Of a DNA stretch of 64,000 bases, positions 25,715 through 33,483 are shown one piece after another. The translations under genes were made by a program, and so were the position numbers. Source of the DNA: Anaerovibrio sp. JC8. Its GTDB lineage: Bacteria; Bacillota; Negativicutes; Selenomonadales; Selenomonadaceae. The DNA lies in assembly GCF_002100115.1 (NCBI RefSeq), contig NZ_ANBM01000007.1, positions 50,147-114,146 on the forward strand, read 5' to 3'. The notes under the pieces were generated by a model. The model was given only the letters and a program-made list of their open reading frames with translations. It ran no database searches and was not told the origin of the DNA. Positions within the stretch are counted from its first letter, which is position 1; every line of letters starts with the position of its first letter.

Positions 25715-26860
25715 ATGTCAAACAGAATCGTATTAAACACAGTTTCCTATCATGGTTCCGGTTCCATCAATGAAATTATTGGTGAAGTTGAACGGGGCGG
25801 TTATAAGCATATCTTTGTATGCACCGATCCGGACCTGGTAAAATTTGGGGTAACAGCCAAGATTACAGACCTGCTGAGCAAAAACAATATTCCTTATACT
25901 GTTTATGACAAGATTAAGCCAAATCCTACCATCCAGAACGTACAGGATGGCGTGGCAGCCTTTAAGGCGTGCAAGGCCGATTCCATAATTGCTGTTGGTG
26001 GCGGTTCTTCCATGGATACAGCAAAAGCTGTTGGTATTATTATCACCAATCCGGAATTTGAGGATGTACGCTCACTGGAGGGCTTATCTCCAACCAAGAA
26101 CCATGCTGTACCTACCATCGCTGTACCAACTACTGCCGGAACTGCAGCAGAGGTTACCATCAACTATGTAATTACCGATGTGGAGAAACAGCGTAAATTC
26201 GTGTGTGTTGACCCTAATGATATTCCTTCTGTGGCTATTGTTGACCCTGATATGATGGCTTCCATGCCAAAGGGATTGACCGCTGCCACCGGTATGGATG
26301 CCCTCACCCATGCCATTGAAGGCTATATTACCAAGGCAGCCTGGGAGCTTACCGATATGTTCCATCTGGAAGCAATCAAGCTTATTTCCCAGAATCTTCG
26401 TGACGCAGTAGCCAACAAGCCAGAAGGACGCAACGGCATGGCTTTGGCTCAGTATATAGCCGGAATGGGCTTTTCCAATGTAGGTCTGGGGATAGACCAT
26501 GCGATGGCCCATACTCTCAGTGCACATTATGACACTCCTCACGGTGTTGCCTGTGCTATGCTTCTGCCAATTTCCATGGAATTCAACAAGGAACACACTG
26601 GCGAGCGCTATCGTGAAATTGCCCGTGCTATGGGTGTAGCCAATGTTGACTCCATGTCCCAGGCCGAATACCGGGATGCTGCCATTGCTGCAGTAAAGAA
26701 GCTGTCTGAGGATGTTGGAATTCCAGTCAAGAACGAAAAGATTACCGAAGCTGACCTTAAGATTCTGGCCAAGGATGCCCTGGCTGACGCCTGCTACCCT
26801 GGCAACCCTTGCGAAGCCACCGAACAACAGGTAATCGATATGTTCCGACAGCTCATGTAA
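25715..26860 (+). CDS. Iron-containing alcohol dehydrogenase
   Basis: 381 residues, group III (Fe-dependent) alcohol dehydrogenase family. NAD-binding GGGSSMDTAKAVG near residue 95 and metal-binding histidines in GLGIDHAMAHTLSAHYDTPHG near 255-275 are present; VPTTAGTAAEVT is also typical. Members interconvert alcohols (ethanol, lactaldehyde/1,2-propanediol, butanol) and aldehydes; the FucO-like lactaldehyde reductases are among the closest in pattern, but I cannot fix the substrate. Start is ATG 25715 behind GGGGGA rather than the upstream TTG. Monocistronic. Confidence 0.93.
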   Translation: MSNRIVLNTVSYHGSGSINEIIGEVERGGYKHIFVCTDPDLVKFGVTAKITDLLSKNNIPYTVYDKIKPNPTIQNVQDGVAAFKACKADSIIAVGGGSSMDTAKAVGIIITNPEFEDVRSLEGLSPTKNHAVPTIAVPTTAGTAAEVTINYVITDVEKQRKFVCVDPNDIPSVAIVDPDMMASMPKGLTAATGMDALTHAIEGYITKAAWELTDMFHLEAIKLISQNLRDAVANKPEGRNGMALAQYIAGMGFSNVGLGIDHAMAHTLSAHYDTPHGVACAMLLPISMEFNKEHTGERYREIARAMGVANVDSMSQAEYRDAAIAAVKKLSEDVGIPVKNEKITEADLKILAKDALADACYPGNPCEATEQQVIDMFRQLM

Positions 26861-26891
26861 CTCGTAACACCAATTAAATAAAATCACTTTA

Positions 26892-26926
26892 ATAGGCATT
26901 GGCTCAACTGCAGCCAATGCCTATTT
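26892..26926 (+). terminator. Terminator after the alcohol dehydrogenase gene
   Basis: AATAGGCATTGGCT / AGCCAATGCCTATT hairpin followed by TT. Confidence 0.8.
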
Positions 26927-26966
26927 TCTGGTAACGTCACTAAACTTTTCTCAAAATATGCTTAAA

Positions 26967-27749
26967 TTATTCATCACCTTTTTTCCAGCCTTCACCAACA
27001 GTGCCTGCTTCCCTCATTTCCGTGGCTGCCTCGCTCATAAGGTCAAAAGATTGTCTAACGCCAGCAGAATCATGTGCAAAATTTACTGCATGGTCAGCTG
27101 AAATTCCAATAGACGCAGCCTCAGACACAGAATCCATATTTGCTCCCATGAAAATAAAATTCCACTTGTACTCCTGAGTTGCCTTTTCTATCATGGTCTT
27201 TACGTCTGCTTTGGTATACTCCTTGCTGTGATTTTCTTTGCCATCGGTCATAATGAGAAACAACACTCGGCGCTTGGCAGGGCAAATACCATCATGATTC
27301 ATTTTGCCAAATATATCTGTAATCGTTCTTCCCACTGCATCCAGAAGGGCAGTCATCCCTCTTGCATAGTATTCTTTGTCGGTTAGCTCAGACACCTTCT
27401 TTATATCCTCTGCTTCCACCAGCTTTTCATACTTATCATCAAAAAGAACCGTGGTAACCTCAGCACTTCCCTTTTCCTGCCGCTGCTTATCCAAGAAAGA
27501 ATTATAACCGCCTATAGTATCTCCAACTAAATGTCTCATTGAGCCGGAGCGGTCCAAAATGCATACAATTTGCACTGGCTCAGCGGATGTAAGCTGGCAT
27601 TCTGAAGTATGCTCATGTGGCAATAAATCCGTTTGCCTTATTTCCGTTACTTGTTTTTCCGGCAAGCTGTTCACTGGCAACACCTGAGCAAAGCATATAC
27701 CTGTACTAAAAACCAGCATCGATACCAACATTAATAAGCTTCTGTACAT
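26967..27749 (-). CDS. Secreted von Willebrand factor A domain protein
   Basis: 260 residues. Signal peptide (MYRSLLMLVSMLVFSTGICFAQ), then a VWA domain with the metal-ion-dependent adhesion site DRSGSM near residue 67, a Thr in the GMTAL segment near 135 and the Asp of MTDGKENHS near 168, i.e. a complete MIDAS. The motif pattern (SFLDKQRQEKGSAEVTTVLFDD) matches the small bacterial VWA proteins otherwise found in the cytoplasm, so an exported version is slightly unusual. Binding partner unknown. Ends SEAATEMREAGTVGEGWKKGDE. No operon partner. Confidence 0.85.
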   Translation of the reverse strand: MYRSLLMLVSMLVFSTGICFAQVLPVNSLPEKQVTEIRQTDLLPHEHTSECQLTSAEPVQIVCILDRSGSMRHLVGDTIGGYNSFLDKQRQEKGSAEVTTVLFDDKYEKLVEAEDIKKVSELTDKEYYARGMTALLDAVGRTITDIFGKMNHDGICPAKRRVLFLIMTDGKENHSKEYTKADVKTMIEKATQEYKWNFIFMGANMDSVSEAASIGISADHAVNFAHDSAGVRQSFDLMSEAATEMREAGTVGEGWKKGDE

Positions 27750-27855
27750 TTAATCATCTCCCATCAATCAAGTAATAGTTGTAAATGAGGGCACAATAAT
27801 CACAATCATAATCTACATTACTACTTTCGTGATTTATGATATTTTTCCTGCTATA

Positions 27856-29220
27856 TCATGAATCAGCATTTATTTCAACAGGAATATGTTCCTTTAGCCA
27901 CCGTTTAAGCAAGAATGTTAATGCATAAGGGAAGGTGTAAAACTTACCATTCCAGCCAATATTGGTATCACCTAATTTTATTCCGTATATTATGTCAGAA
28001 TATTTATCAGCACTAATGAGAGCATTAAGTGACTTTGTAGCACCATTAGTTGCTTTAACTTCCAAAGGTATTAAACTATCGGCATCACGTAAGAAGAAAT
28101 CCATTTCCACAGTGGCATTGTCATTACGATAAAAATACAAATTGTACCCCTGTTGTTTAAGCATTTGAGCTACAACATTTTCTATCAATGCTCCCTTATA
28201 AACGCCAAAATTTCGGTTTGCCCGCAAATCTGTCTGGGCCTCCTCGTCTAAACTGGCAATCAGTAATCCCGTATCACCATAATACAAGCGATAATTATCT
28301 GGATTGTAATTACCCCGCAAAGGCAGTGACAAAGTATCCAGGCAGTAACACACATTTACAATACCAGCATTTATCAGCCAATCACCAACGCCAACGTATT
28401 CCCGACTTCTTGCACCATGGGCGACTTTTGATATCTTAAACTTCTTATTATCCTGCCCAAGAAAAACCGGTATTTTTCTGTAAACATTAAGGATTTTGAC
28501 TTTATCCAGGCCCCCGGCATATTTTGTAATATCTTCTTCATAGTCGAGCAGCAATTGGCTTTGTAGATTGAGAATACCGCTATAGTTCTTTTGCTGAATA
28601 AAAAGCCAAACCACAGCTGGCATCCCCCCCAGCATTAAATATTCCTGAAAATTTTGACGCAAAGAACTCATCATTCCAGTTGAAAGAGGCTTCAGCTCCT
28701 TCATGCACTCATAAAGCATATCAATTTGCTTTGACGAATATCCCTTGCCCCACAAGTATTCTTCAAAATCCAATGAGTGCATATTATAATCCTGCTTATA
28801 CCCTACACTATTGGATTCTATCTCCTGATAATTTAATCCCATCATAGAGCCAGAACATATTATGTCGAAACGTCCATCAATTTTAAATGCTTTCAGGCTG
28901 GTGGCACAACTAGGACACACCTGCATTTCATCAAAAAAAATCAATGTTTCGTGCGCTTCCAAAGCAAAATCAGGATTTATAAACGTTATGTTTTGAATTA
29001 TTCGGTCTACATCAAAACCGTCAGCAAAAATATGTTGGTACTCTGGCTGTAATATAAAATTTATTTCCACCACATGTTTATAATTATTCCTGGCAAAATG
29101 CTCTATAGCTTCAGTTTTTCCTATCTGACGTGCCCCTCTAACGATTAGGGGCAGATGTCCTTCTGAGTTTTTCCATTCAATTAAATATTGGTCAATTTTA
29201 CGTTGTAAACGGTCACTCAC
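27856..29220 (-). CDS. AAA ATPase with DUF4143 C-terminal domain
   Basis: About 454 residues of the common ATP-binding protein family with AAA_14 and DUF4143 domains. Walker A RGARQIGKTEAIEHFA near residue 30, Walker B-like ETLIFFDEMQ near 95, then DUF4143 with a PD-(D/E)XK-like end (FYRNDNATVEMDFFLRDADSLIPLEVKA near 375-400). Function unknown; the family is often found as isolated accessory genes. The start is taken as the GTG at 29220, which has GGGGTGA 5 nt upstream, in preference to the GTG at 29229. A TATAAT -10 (minus strand, 29244-29249) is just ahead, with the repeat array described separately behind it. Confidence 0.88.
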   Translation of the reverse strand: MSDRLQRKIDQYLIEWKNSEGHLPLIVRGARQIGKTEAIEHFARNNYKHVVEINFILQPEYQHIFADGFDVDRIIQNITFINPDFALEAHETLIFFDEMQVCPSCATSLKAFKIDGRFDIICSGSMMGLNYQEIESNSVGYKQDYNMHSLDFEEYLWGKGYSSKQIDMLYECMKELKPLSTGMMSSLRQNFQEYLMLGGMPAVVWLFIQQKNYSGILNLQSQLLLDYEEDITKYAGGLDKVKILNVYRKIPVFLGQDNKKFKISKVAHGARSREYVGVGDWLINAGIVNVCYCLDTLSLPLRGNYNPDNYRLYYGDTGLLIASLDEEAQTDLRANRNFGVYKGALIENVVAQMLKQQGYNLYFYRNDNATVEMDFFLRDADSLIPLEVKATNGATKSLNALISADKYSDIIYGIKLGDTNIGWNGKFYTFPYALTFLLKRWLKEHIPVEINADS

Positions 29221-29248
29221 AAAAATCACCCCATTTCGCTTATATTAT

Positions 29249-29322
29249 ATCACATTTTTCTGGCATTTTTAGCGATGAAAATCACATTTTTCAACACATT
29301 TTTATTGCTTTTATCACATTTT
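29249..29322 (-). repeat. Four CACATTTT repeats upstream of the DUF4143 ATPase gene
   Basis: CACATTTT occurs at 29251, 29283, 29295 and 29315 (AAAATGTG on the coding strand). Three copies are preceded by AT, and their spacing is exactly 32 bp, about three helical turns. Located directly upstream of a TATAAT box, so a candidate operator array. Confidence 0.45.
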
Positions 29323-29454
29323 CTCATAAAAATTGGCAAATGTATACTTGAAGTACAAATTTGCCAAAACAGCCCCTTAATTTAATTCTAATTTGCAATT
29401 TTATGGCTAAAATGAATAAAATATCAGTAGAAATACACTTAGGAGCGGATGGAT

Positions 29455-30414
29455 ATGAAACACTATAGACAACTTATCTTACATACATTATTGGCCATTA
29501 GCCTGTTCTCTTTTATCCCTCAACATAGTGAGGCTCGAATGGAAACATTTCGGGGCACTGGGGAATATACTGTCAGCGATAATGAGACCTTGCAGCAGGC
29601 TGAAGACAGTGCAGTAAAGGAAGCCCTACGAGATATATCTGAACAAGTAGGCGTAGTTGTATCAAGCAATACCAAAGTAGAAAATGCTGTTGTAACCCAC
29701 GATGAAATAGTCACCTTTAGCAGCAGTTTTGTAAAGGTGCTGGATAAAAAAATAGAACGGCATATTGATGATGATGGCGACATTCATATTACAGCCCGTA
29801 TTACTGGCAATGCAGACCCGGATTTAGTACTTACAGAATTAAAGCATCTTTCTACCCTTAAGTCGCCACAGAGTGGTAATGCTACTTCAGCCTCCCCTAT
29901 CCCTTCTGTAACACCACAGCCTATTACACCACAACCAGTTATAATCCCTCAGCCTACTCAGCCTAATACTCAACCATCCAAAACCATCCCTCCGGAATAT
30001 CAGGGGGCTTTACAACAGGCCAAAGCCTATTCTCTATCGAATCATCTCTCGAAAAAGGGATTATTCAAATATATGCTGAACAATGGTTATCCCAGAAATA
30101 TTGCAACTATGATCAGTGAAAATGCTGATATAGACTGGAAAAATAATGCTTTAAATCGGGCCAGTGATTATTTAACCACCGGCTATTATTCAAAAAATGG
30201 CATCTATACTCAGCTTCTTTCTCCAAATGAGGGCTTTACCAGGGAGGAAGCCTTTTATGCCATGACCAACGTGGTGGCTGACTGGCAGGCCCAGGCTTTG
30301 GGCAAAGCCCGTCAATACAAGGAAATGGGCTGGTCCAATGACAAAATCAACCAGCGGCTTCTCGTGGAAGGTTTTGCCAAGAATGAGGTTCAATATGCTG
30401 TTTCGCTGATATAA
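29455..30414 (+). CDS. Secreted protein with LPP20-like and Ltp repeat domains
   Basis: 319 residues. Signal peptide ending near SEA (residue 28), then a segment like the N-domain of LPP20/FlgT-type envelope proteins (FRGTGEYTVSDNETLQQAEDSAVKEALRDISEQVGV...). A Pro/Gln/Thr linker follows (about 145-185), then three C-terminal repeats of the Ltp (host cell surface-exposed lipoprotein) type, each about 45-50 residues (ALQQAKAYSLSNHLSKKGLF, ALNRASDYLTTGYYSKNGIY, ALGKARQYKEMGWSNDKI). There is no lipobox. Ltp repeats occur in phage superinfection-exclusion lipoproteins. AGGAG lies 9 nt before ATG 29455. Monocistronic with a terminator behind. Confidence 0.8.
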   Translation: MKHYRQLILHTLLAISLFSFIPQHSEARMETFRGTGEYTVSDNETLQQAEDSAVKEALRDISEQVGVVVSSNTKVENAVVTHDEIVTFSSSFVKVLDKKIERHIDDDGDIHITARITGNADPDLVLTELKHLSTLKSPQSGNATSASPIPSVTPQPITPQPVIIPQPTQPNTQPSKTIPPEYQGALQQAKAYSLSNHLSKKGLFKYMLNNGYPRNIATMISENADIDWKNNALNRASDYLTTGYYSKNGIYTQLLSPNEGFTREEAFYAMTNVVADWQAQALGKARQYKEMGWSNDKINQRLLVEGFAKNEVQYAVSLI

Positions 30415-30445
30415 AAAGGAGGCCCCTCGGGTCTCCTTTTCATTT
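30412..30445 (+). terminator. Terminator after the Ltp-repeat gene
   Basis: AAAAGGAGGCCC, a 3-nt loop, GGGTCTCCTTTT, then CATTTTAT. It could serve both this gene and the convergent mgtC. Confidence 0.75.
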
Positions 30446-30461
30446 TATATGCCATTATATA

Positions 30462-31151
30462 TTAAGTCATTTCTACTGTCTCTACTCCATCCAAAGCATA
30501 CATTGCATTCATTATTTCAACTTCTCTAATATGCTTGGTGTTAATCAAATCCATCTCAACCAGAGCCTTGGAATCATCCTGACAATGCTCGGCAGTCTTC
30601 ATTTTCACCTGACTTATCTTTACGTCATGGAGCTTTAAGACATCATATATTTGCTGGATAGTTACTGAATCATTTTTAATTATTGCTTTTGCTGTCATCT
30701 TCTTATCAATAGGGTGAAAGGAATCCAGCTTGGCAAAAACCTCCAATACCAAAAATACCAGTGCCGCTGTCATAAAGGCACTCATGTAATAGCCGGCACC
30801 TACAGAAAGTCCAACACCGGCAACTACCCACAGGCAGGCGGCGGTGGTAAGACCAGTGACGTTGAGCCCCTCTTTCATGATAGCACCTGCACCAAGGAAA
30901 CCGATACCACTTACTACCTGGGCTGCCAAACGGGCCGGATCCGCATTGGTTTTTCCCTCAACTGTGGAATAAATCTCAGTGGAAAGAATCATAATAAGGC
31001 AGGAACCCAGACACACCAGCATATTGGTTCTAAGGCCTGCTGATTTGCTTTTGGACTCACGTTCATATCCTATGAGCCCACCTAATATACAGGACAGCGC
31101 CAATCTCCCCAAAAGAACCAGGTCATTAGGCGTTACAAAACTGATTTCCAT
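30462..31151 (-). CDS. MgtC/SapB family membrane protein
   Basis: 229 residues. Four to five N-terminal membrane helices with MgtC hallmarks: LSCILGGLIGYERESKSKSAGLRTNMLVCLGS and GIGFLGAGAIMKEG...VTGLTTAACLWVVAGVGLSVGAGYY. A soluble C-terminal ACT-like domain follows from about residue 150. MgtC proteins are linked to growth at low Mg2+ and to control of ATP synthase in pathogens; the role here is unknown. GGTGATT before the ATG. Convergent with the Ltp gene. Confidence 0.92.
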   Translation of the reverse strand: MEISFVTPNDLVLLGRLALSCILGGLIGYERESKSKSAGLRTNMLVCLGSCLIMILSTEIYSTVEGKTNADPARLAAQVVSGIGFLGAGAIMKEGLNVTGLTTAACLWVVAGVGLSVGAGYYMSAFMTAALVFLVLEVFAKLDSFHPIDKKMTAKAIIKNDSVTIQQIYDVLKLHDVKISQVKMKTAEHCQDDSKALVEMDLINTKHIREVEIMNAMYALDGVETVEMT

Positions 31152-31191
31152 ACAATCACCGCCATAAATATCTAAAATCTAAAAATAATTC

Positions 31192-31220
31192 TTGACATCA
31201 ATCAATAATTGTTATAAACT
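31192..31220 (+). promoter_or_regulatory. Strong promoter for the 41-residue peptide gene
   Basis: TTGACA, 17-nt spacer, TAAACT. The -35 is a perfect consensus and the spacing is optimal. Predicted start near 31227, at the edge of the adjacent palindrome. Confidence 0.65.
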
Positions 31221-31225
31221 ACCAA

Positions 31226-31241
31226 CAGTTTTTAAAAACTG
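31226..31241 (+). promoter_or_regulatory. Perfect 16-bp palindrome at the predicted transcript start
   Basis: CAGTTTTTAAAAACTG, immediately downstream of the -10. It could be a repressor operator, or a 5'-end hairpin protecting the mRNA. Confidence 0.5.
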
Positions 31242-31268
31242 AATATCGCCACGAAAGGAGTGGGAACA

Positions 31269-31394
31269 TTGACTAACATCGATATGTTATTTTCAATGGT
31301 AGGGTTATTCACCGTAGCAGCAGCTATTCCTTGCATCTTTGCACCAGAGCTGGCTATGAGCGAAATGCGTGCCCTTGTGAAGTCTATTCTCTAA
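31269..31394 (+). CDS. Small single-span membrane peptide (41 residues)
   Basis: Starts at TTG 31269 with AAAGGAG 8 nt upstream, an excellent ribosome site, and ends TAA 31394. One hydrophobic segment (about residues 7-27, MLFSMVGLFTVAAAIPCIFA...) followed by an amphipathic tail with a few charges (ELAMSEMRALVKSIL). It has its own consensus promoter, a palindromic leader and a terminator, which together argue for a real gene. I do not recognise the peptide. An in-frame ATG at 31284 is an alternative start. It could be a regulatory membrane peptide or a type I toxin-like peptide; no antisense RNA gene is obvious. Confidence 0.65.
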   Translation: MTNIDMLFSMVGLFTVAAAIPCIFAPELAMSEMRALVKSIL

Positions 31395-31425
31395 TCTTAG
31401 AGATATTCTTCACTAAACTGAAATT

Positions 31426-31455
31426 GCAGCTGATTTTTATCAGGTGCCTTTTTTA
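31426..31455 (+). terminator. Terminator after the small peptide gene
   Basis: GCAGCTGAT / ATCAGGTGC hairpin (one central mismatch) followed by CTTTTTTATTTT. Confidence 0.75.
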
Positions 31456-31468
31456 TTTTCAAAAATAA

Positions 31469-31508
31469 AATAAGGTTACTATAATGATTATATCACAGTA
31501 ACCTTATT
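31469..31508 (-). terminator. Terminator after the acyltransferase gene
   Basis: AATAAGGTTACT / AGTAACCTTATT with a 16-nt loop; minus-strand tail TTTTATTTTTG. Confidence 0.7.
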
Positions 31509-31564
31509 AGTATAGATATATTTTAATAAATTAATGCTTTAGCTGCATTCAATGCCAAGCGTCG

Positions 31565-32731
31565 TTATTTTTCGTAATAAGACAGCTTGGCTTTTTTACT
31601 GCTGGCAAAGCACGGCAGGAACAGCAGCAGCTTACTTACACAATATGTCACAAACAGGCCGATTATGCTGCTCAGTATCCACTTAGGGAACCACGGAATA
31701 TCCAATGGAAGCAGGAAATATGCTACCGGGAATACGATCTGCATGTGAGCGTAGTACATGGTATAGGAATTGGCGGCCATTTCTCCCCAGAACTTATTGG
31801 TTCCATCGAAAAATCTGAAGAAAATTGCCAAGAGGCCAAAGAAGGATGAAGTAAACATCAAGGCCTGCAAAATTCCCCTGATAAAGACGAAATGAAGCGG
31901 ATTAGCCACCATAAACCGGCCCATAAGCACCCACAAAGGATAAGCCGCAGTAGCAATAACAAAAAAAGGTACCCAAATCTTTACAGAAGGCTTATATCCG
32001 TTATCAGTAAACCACTGATGCTTCCAGGCATAAGCACCCAAAAAGAATGCCCACACATATGGCAAAATACGGCATGGCTGAAGAACAAGGAAGTAGCTGA
32101 GATGAATCCATAAATCATCAAAGCCTGTAATAATATCCATGGCTACAACATTACAAAATACAAAGATAAACAATGGCACGGCCATGGATCTGTCATTTGG
32201 AGTAGGCTCATACTGGGTAAGGTAGTTCTTGTCCAATCTGCTGATAATGTACATAAGCAGATAAAATACCGTCAAAATTCCCAAAAACCAATACTGGATA
32301 TGGGAAAAGAACAAACCGGATCCGCCATTTACCGGGTCAAAGAAAAACCAGTCACGGCAAAAAGTGGCAAAATCAACAGGATAGTTACGGCTAAAGAAGG
32401 TCAGATATGATACAGGAGCCGCAAAAAGGGCTGCACCCACTATCCACGGAACAATAATCCGCTTAAAGCGGCCATGCCACCACTTGCTTCCCCCGTGCTT
32501 TTTTAAGGTCCTGATACCAAAATAACCACTGATAAAGAACATCATTGGCATAATAAAGATATCAACCCAGCAAACAAAACCTGTAAGAAACAGTGAACAA
32601 TGCTCCTTATCCACCACATACCACCATTCCGGAGCGTATGCCATGTAGCAAAGTCCTAAATGGAAGACAATCATCAGATTAATGGTAAACATCTTCAGAT
32701 TATCCATAAAAAATAGTCTTTTCCCCGTCAT
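31565..32731 (-). CDS. Acyltransferase family 3 membrane protein
   Basis: 388 residues with about ten hydrophobic helices, an acyltransferase-3 (OafA/glucan biosynthesis protein C-like) membrane enzyme. N-terminal FFMDNLKMFTINLMIVFHLGLCY carries the family's conserved His, and FFISGYFGIRTLKK follows. Such enzymes O-acylate cell-surface glycans or small molecules. Located 27 bp after tetR on the same strand, so the two probably form a TetR-controlled operon. Ribosome site is weak. Confidence 0.85.
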   Translation of the reverse strand: MTGKRLFFMDNLKMFTINLMIVFHLGLCYMAYAPEWWYVVDKEHCSLFLTGFVCWVDIFIMPMMFFISGYFGIRTLKKHGGSKWWHGRFKRIIVPWIVGAALFAAPVSYLTFFSRNYPVDFATFCRDWFFFDPVNGGSGLFFSHIQYWFLGILTVFYLLMYIISRLDKNYLTQYEPTPNDRSMAVPLFIFVFCNVVAMDIITGFDDLWIHLSYFLVLQPCRILPYVWAFFLGAYAWKHQWFTDNGYKPSVKIWVPFFVIATAAYPLWVLMGRFMVANPLHFVFIRGILQALMFTSSFFGLLAIFFRFFDGTNKFWGEMAANSYTMYYAHMQIVFPVAYFLLPLDIPWFPKWILSSIIGLFVTYCVSKLLLFLPCFASSKKAKLSYYEK

Positions 32732-32758
32732 CTTAACAATACAACACCCTTCGAATAA

Positions 32759-33340
32759 TTATTTGTGTATAGTAACAGCATCCCAGCTGGTATCAAAAAT
32801 GATTTGGTAAACAATGTCATCGGCCCTATTGCCCCAAAACAGCTTACCCTTTTCTATATTGGAAGCCAAAAGAGAAAAATAACTCAGGACCACAATAGGA
32901 TGCAGCTCTTTTTTTATAATCCCCTCTTTTTGCCCCCGTTCTACAAAGGCATACATAGGCTCGAATAAGTCAGTAACATTATCCAGCATCAATGCTTTGC
33001 CCAACATAGACGACATAAATTGCTCATAAACCTGAAACTCCGCAGGATAAAGGCGAAAATATTCCACCATCCGCCAAAAATATCGCTTAAAGCATTCCTT
33101 TATATCGCCACTGTCATCAAAATCTTCCATAATGTAGTCGCAATTCTTTTTGATTACGTACTTATAAAGCTCCTTCAGCAGCTCCTCCTTGCTGCTGAAA
33201 TACACGTAAATAGTGGCCTGAGGAACACCGGAAGCCTTGGCGATCATGGACATGGATACCCCACTGATCCCCTGCTTGGCCATAAGGTCTGCGGTGGTTT
33301 TCAATATTAAATTACTCTTTTGTTCATCACGCTTTCTCAT
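32759..33340 (-). CDS. TetR family transcriptional regulator
   Basis: 193 residues. Helix-turn-helix near residues 25-50 (GVSMSMIAKASGVPQATIYVYFSSKEELL), helical ligand-binding C-terminus. The start codon is 7 nt downstream of a perfect -10, with no Shine-Dalgarno, so the mRNA should be leaderless; starting later would remove part of the helix-turn-helix domain. The palindrome ACCGATTAATCGGT fills the promoter spacer, so autorepression is very likely, with the acyltransferase as the downstream target. Divergent from larA with 143 bp between them. The ligand is unknown. Confidence 0.93.
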   Translation of the reverse strand: MRKRDEQKSNLILKTTADLMAKQGISGVSMSMIAKASGVPQATIYVYFSSKEELLKELYKYVIKKNCDYIMEDFDDSGDIKECFKRYFWRMVEYFRLYPAEFQVYEQFMSSMLGKALMLDNVTDLFEPMYAFVERGQKEGIIKKELHPIVVLSYFSLLASNIEKGKLFWGNRADDIVYQIIFDTSWDAVTIHK

Positions 33341-33347
33341 GTTTTAA

Positions 33348-33376
33348 ATAATAACCGATTAATCGGTCGGTGTCAA
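33348..33376 (-). promoter_or_regulatory. tetR promoter with palindromic operator in its spacer
   Basis: Minus strand: TTGACA (33371-33376), 17-nt spacer, TATTAT (33348-33353). The 14-bp perfect palindrome ACCGATTAATCGGT occupies 33354-33367, inside the spacer. Transcription would begin at or one base from the ATG. Confidence 0.8.
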
Positions 33377-33434
33377 TTTAAAAAATAATTTTGAAATATT
33401 TTCAATAAAAATTTATCATATGAAAAAAAGGTCT

Positions 33435-33463
33435 TTGACAAAATTTGTCGAACAAATTACAAT
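33435..33463 (+). promoter_or_regulatory. larA promoter with overlapping inverted repeat
   Basis: TTGACA (33435-33440), 17-nt spacer, TACAAT (33458-33463). GACAAA-A-TTTGTC (33437-33449) overlaps the -35 and is a candidate operator. Confidence 0.7.
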
Positions 33464-33483
33464 AGAGATATCAGAAGGAAAGG

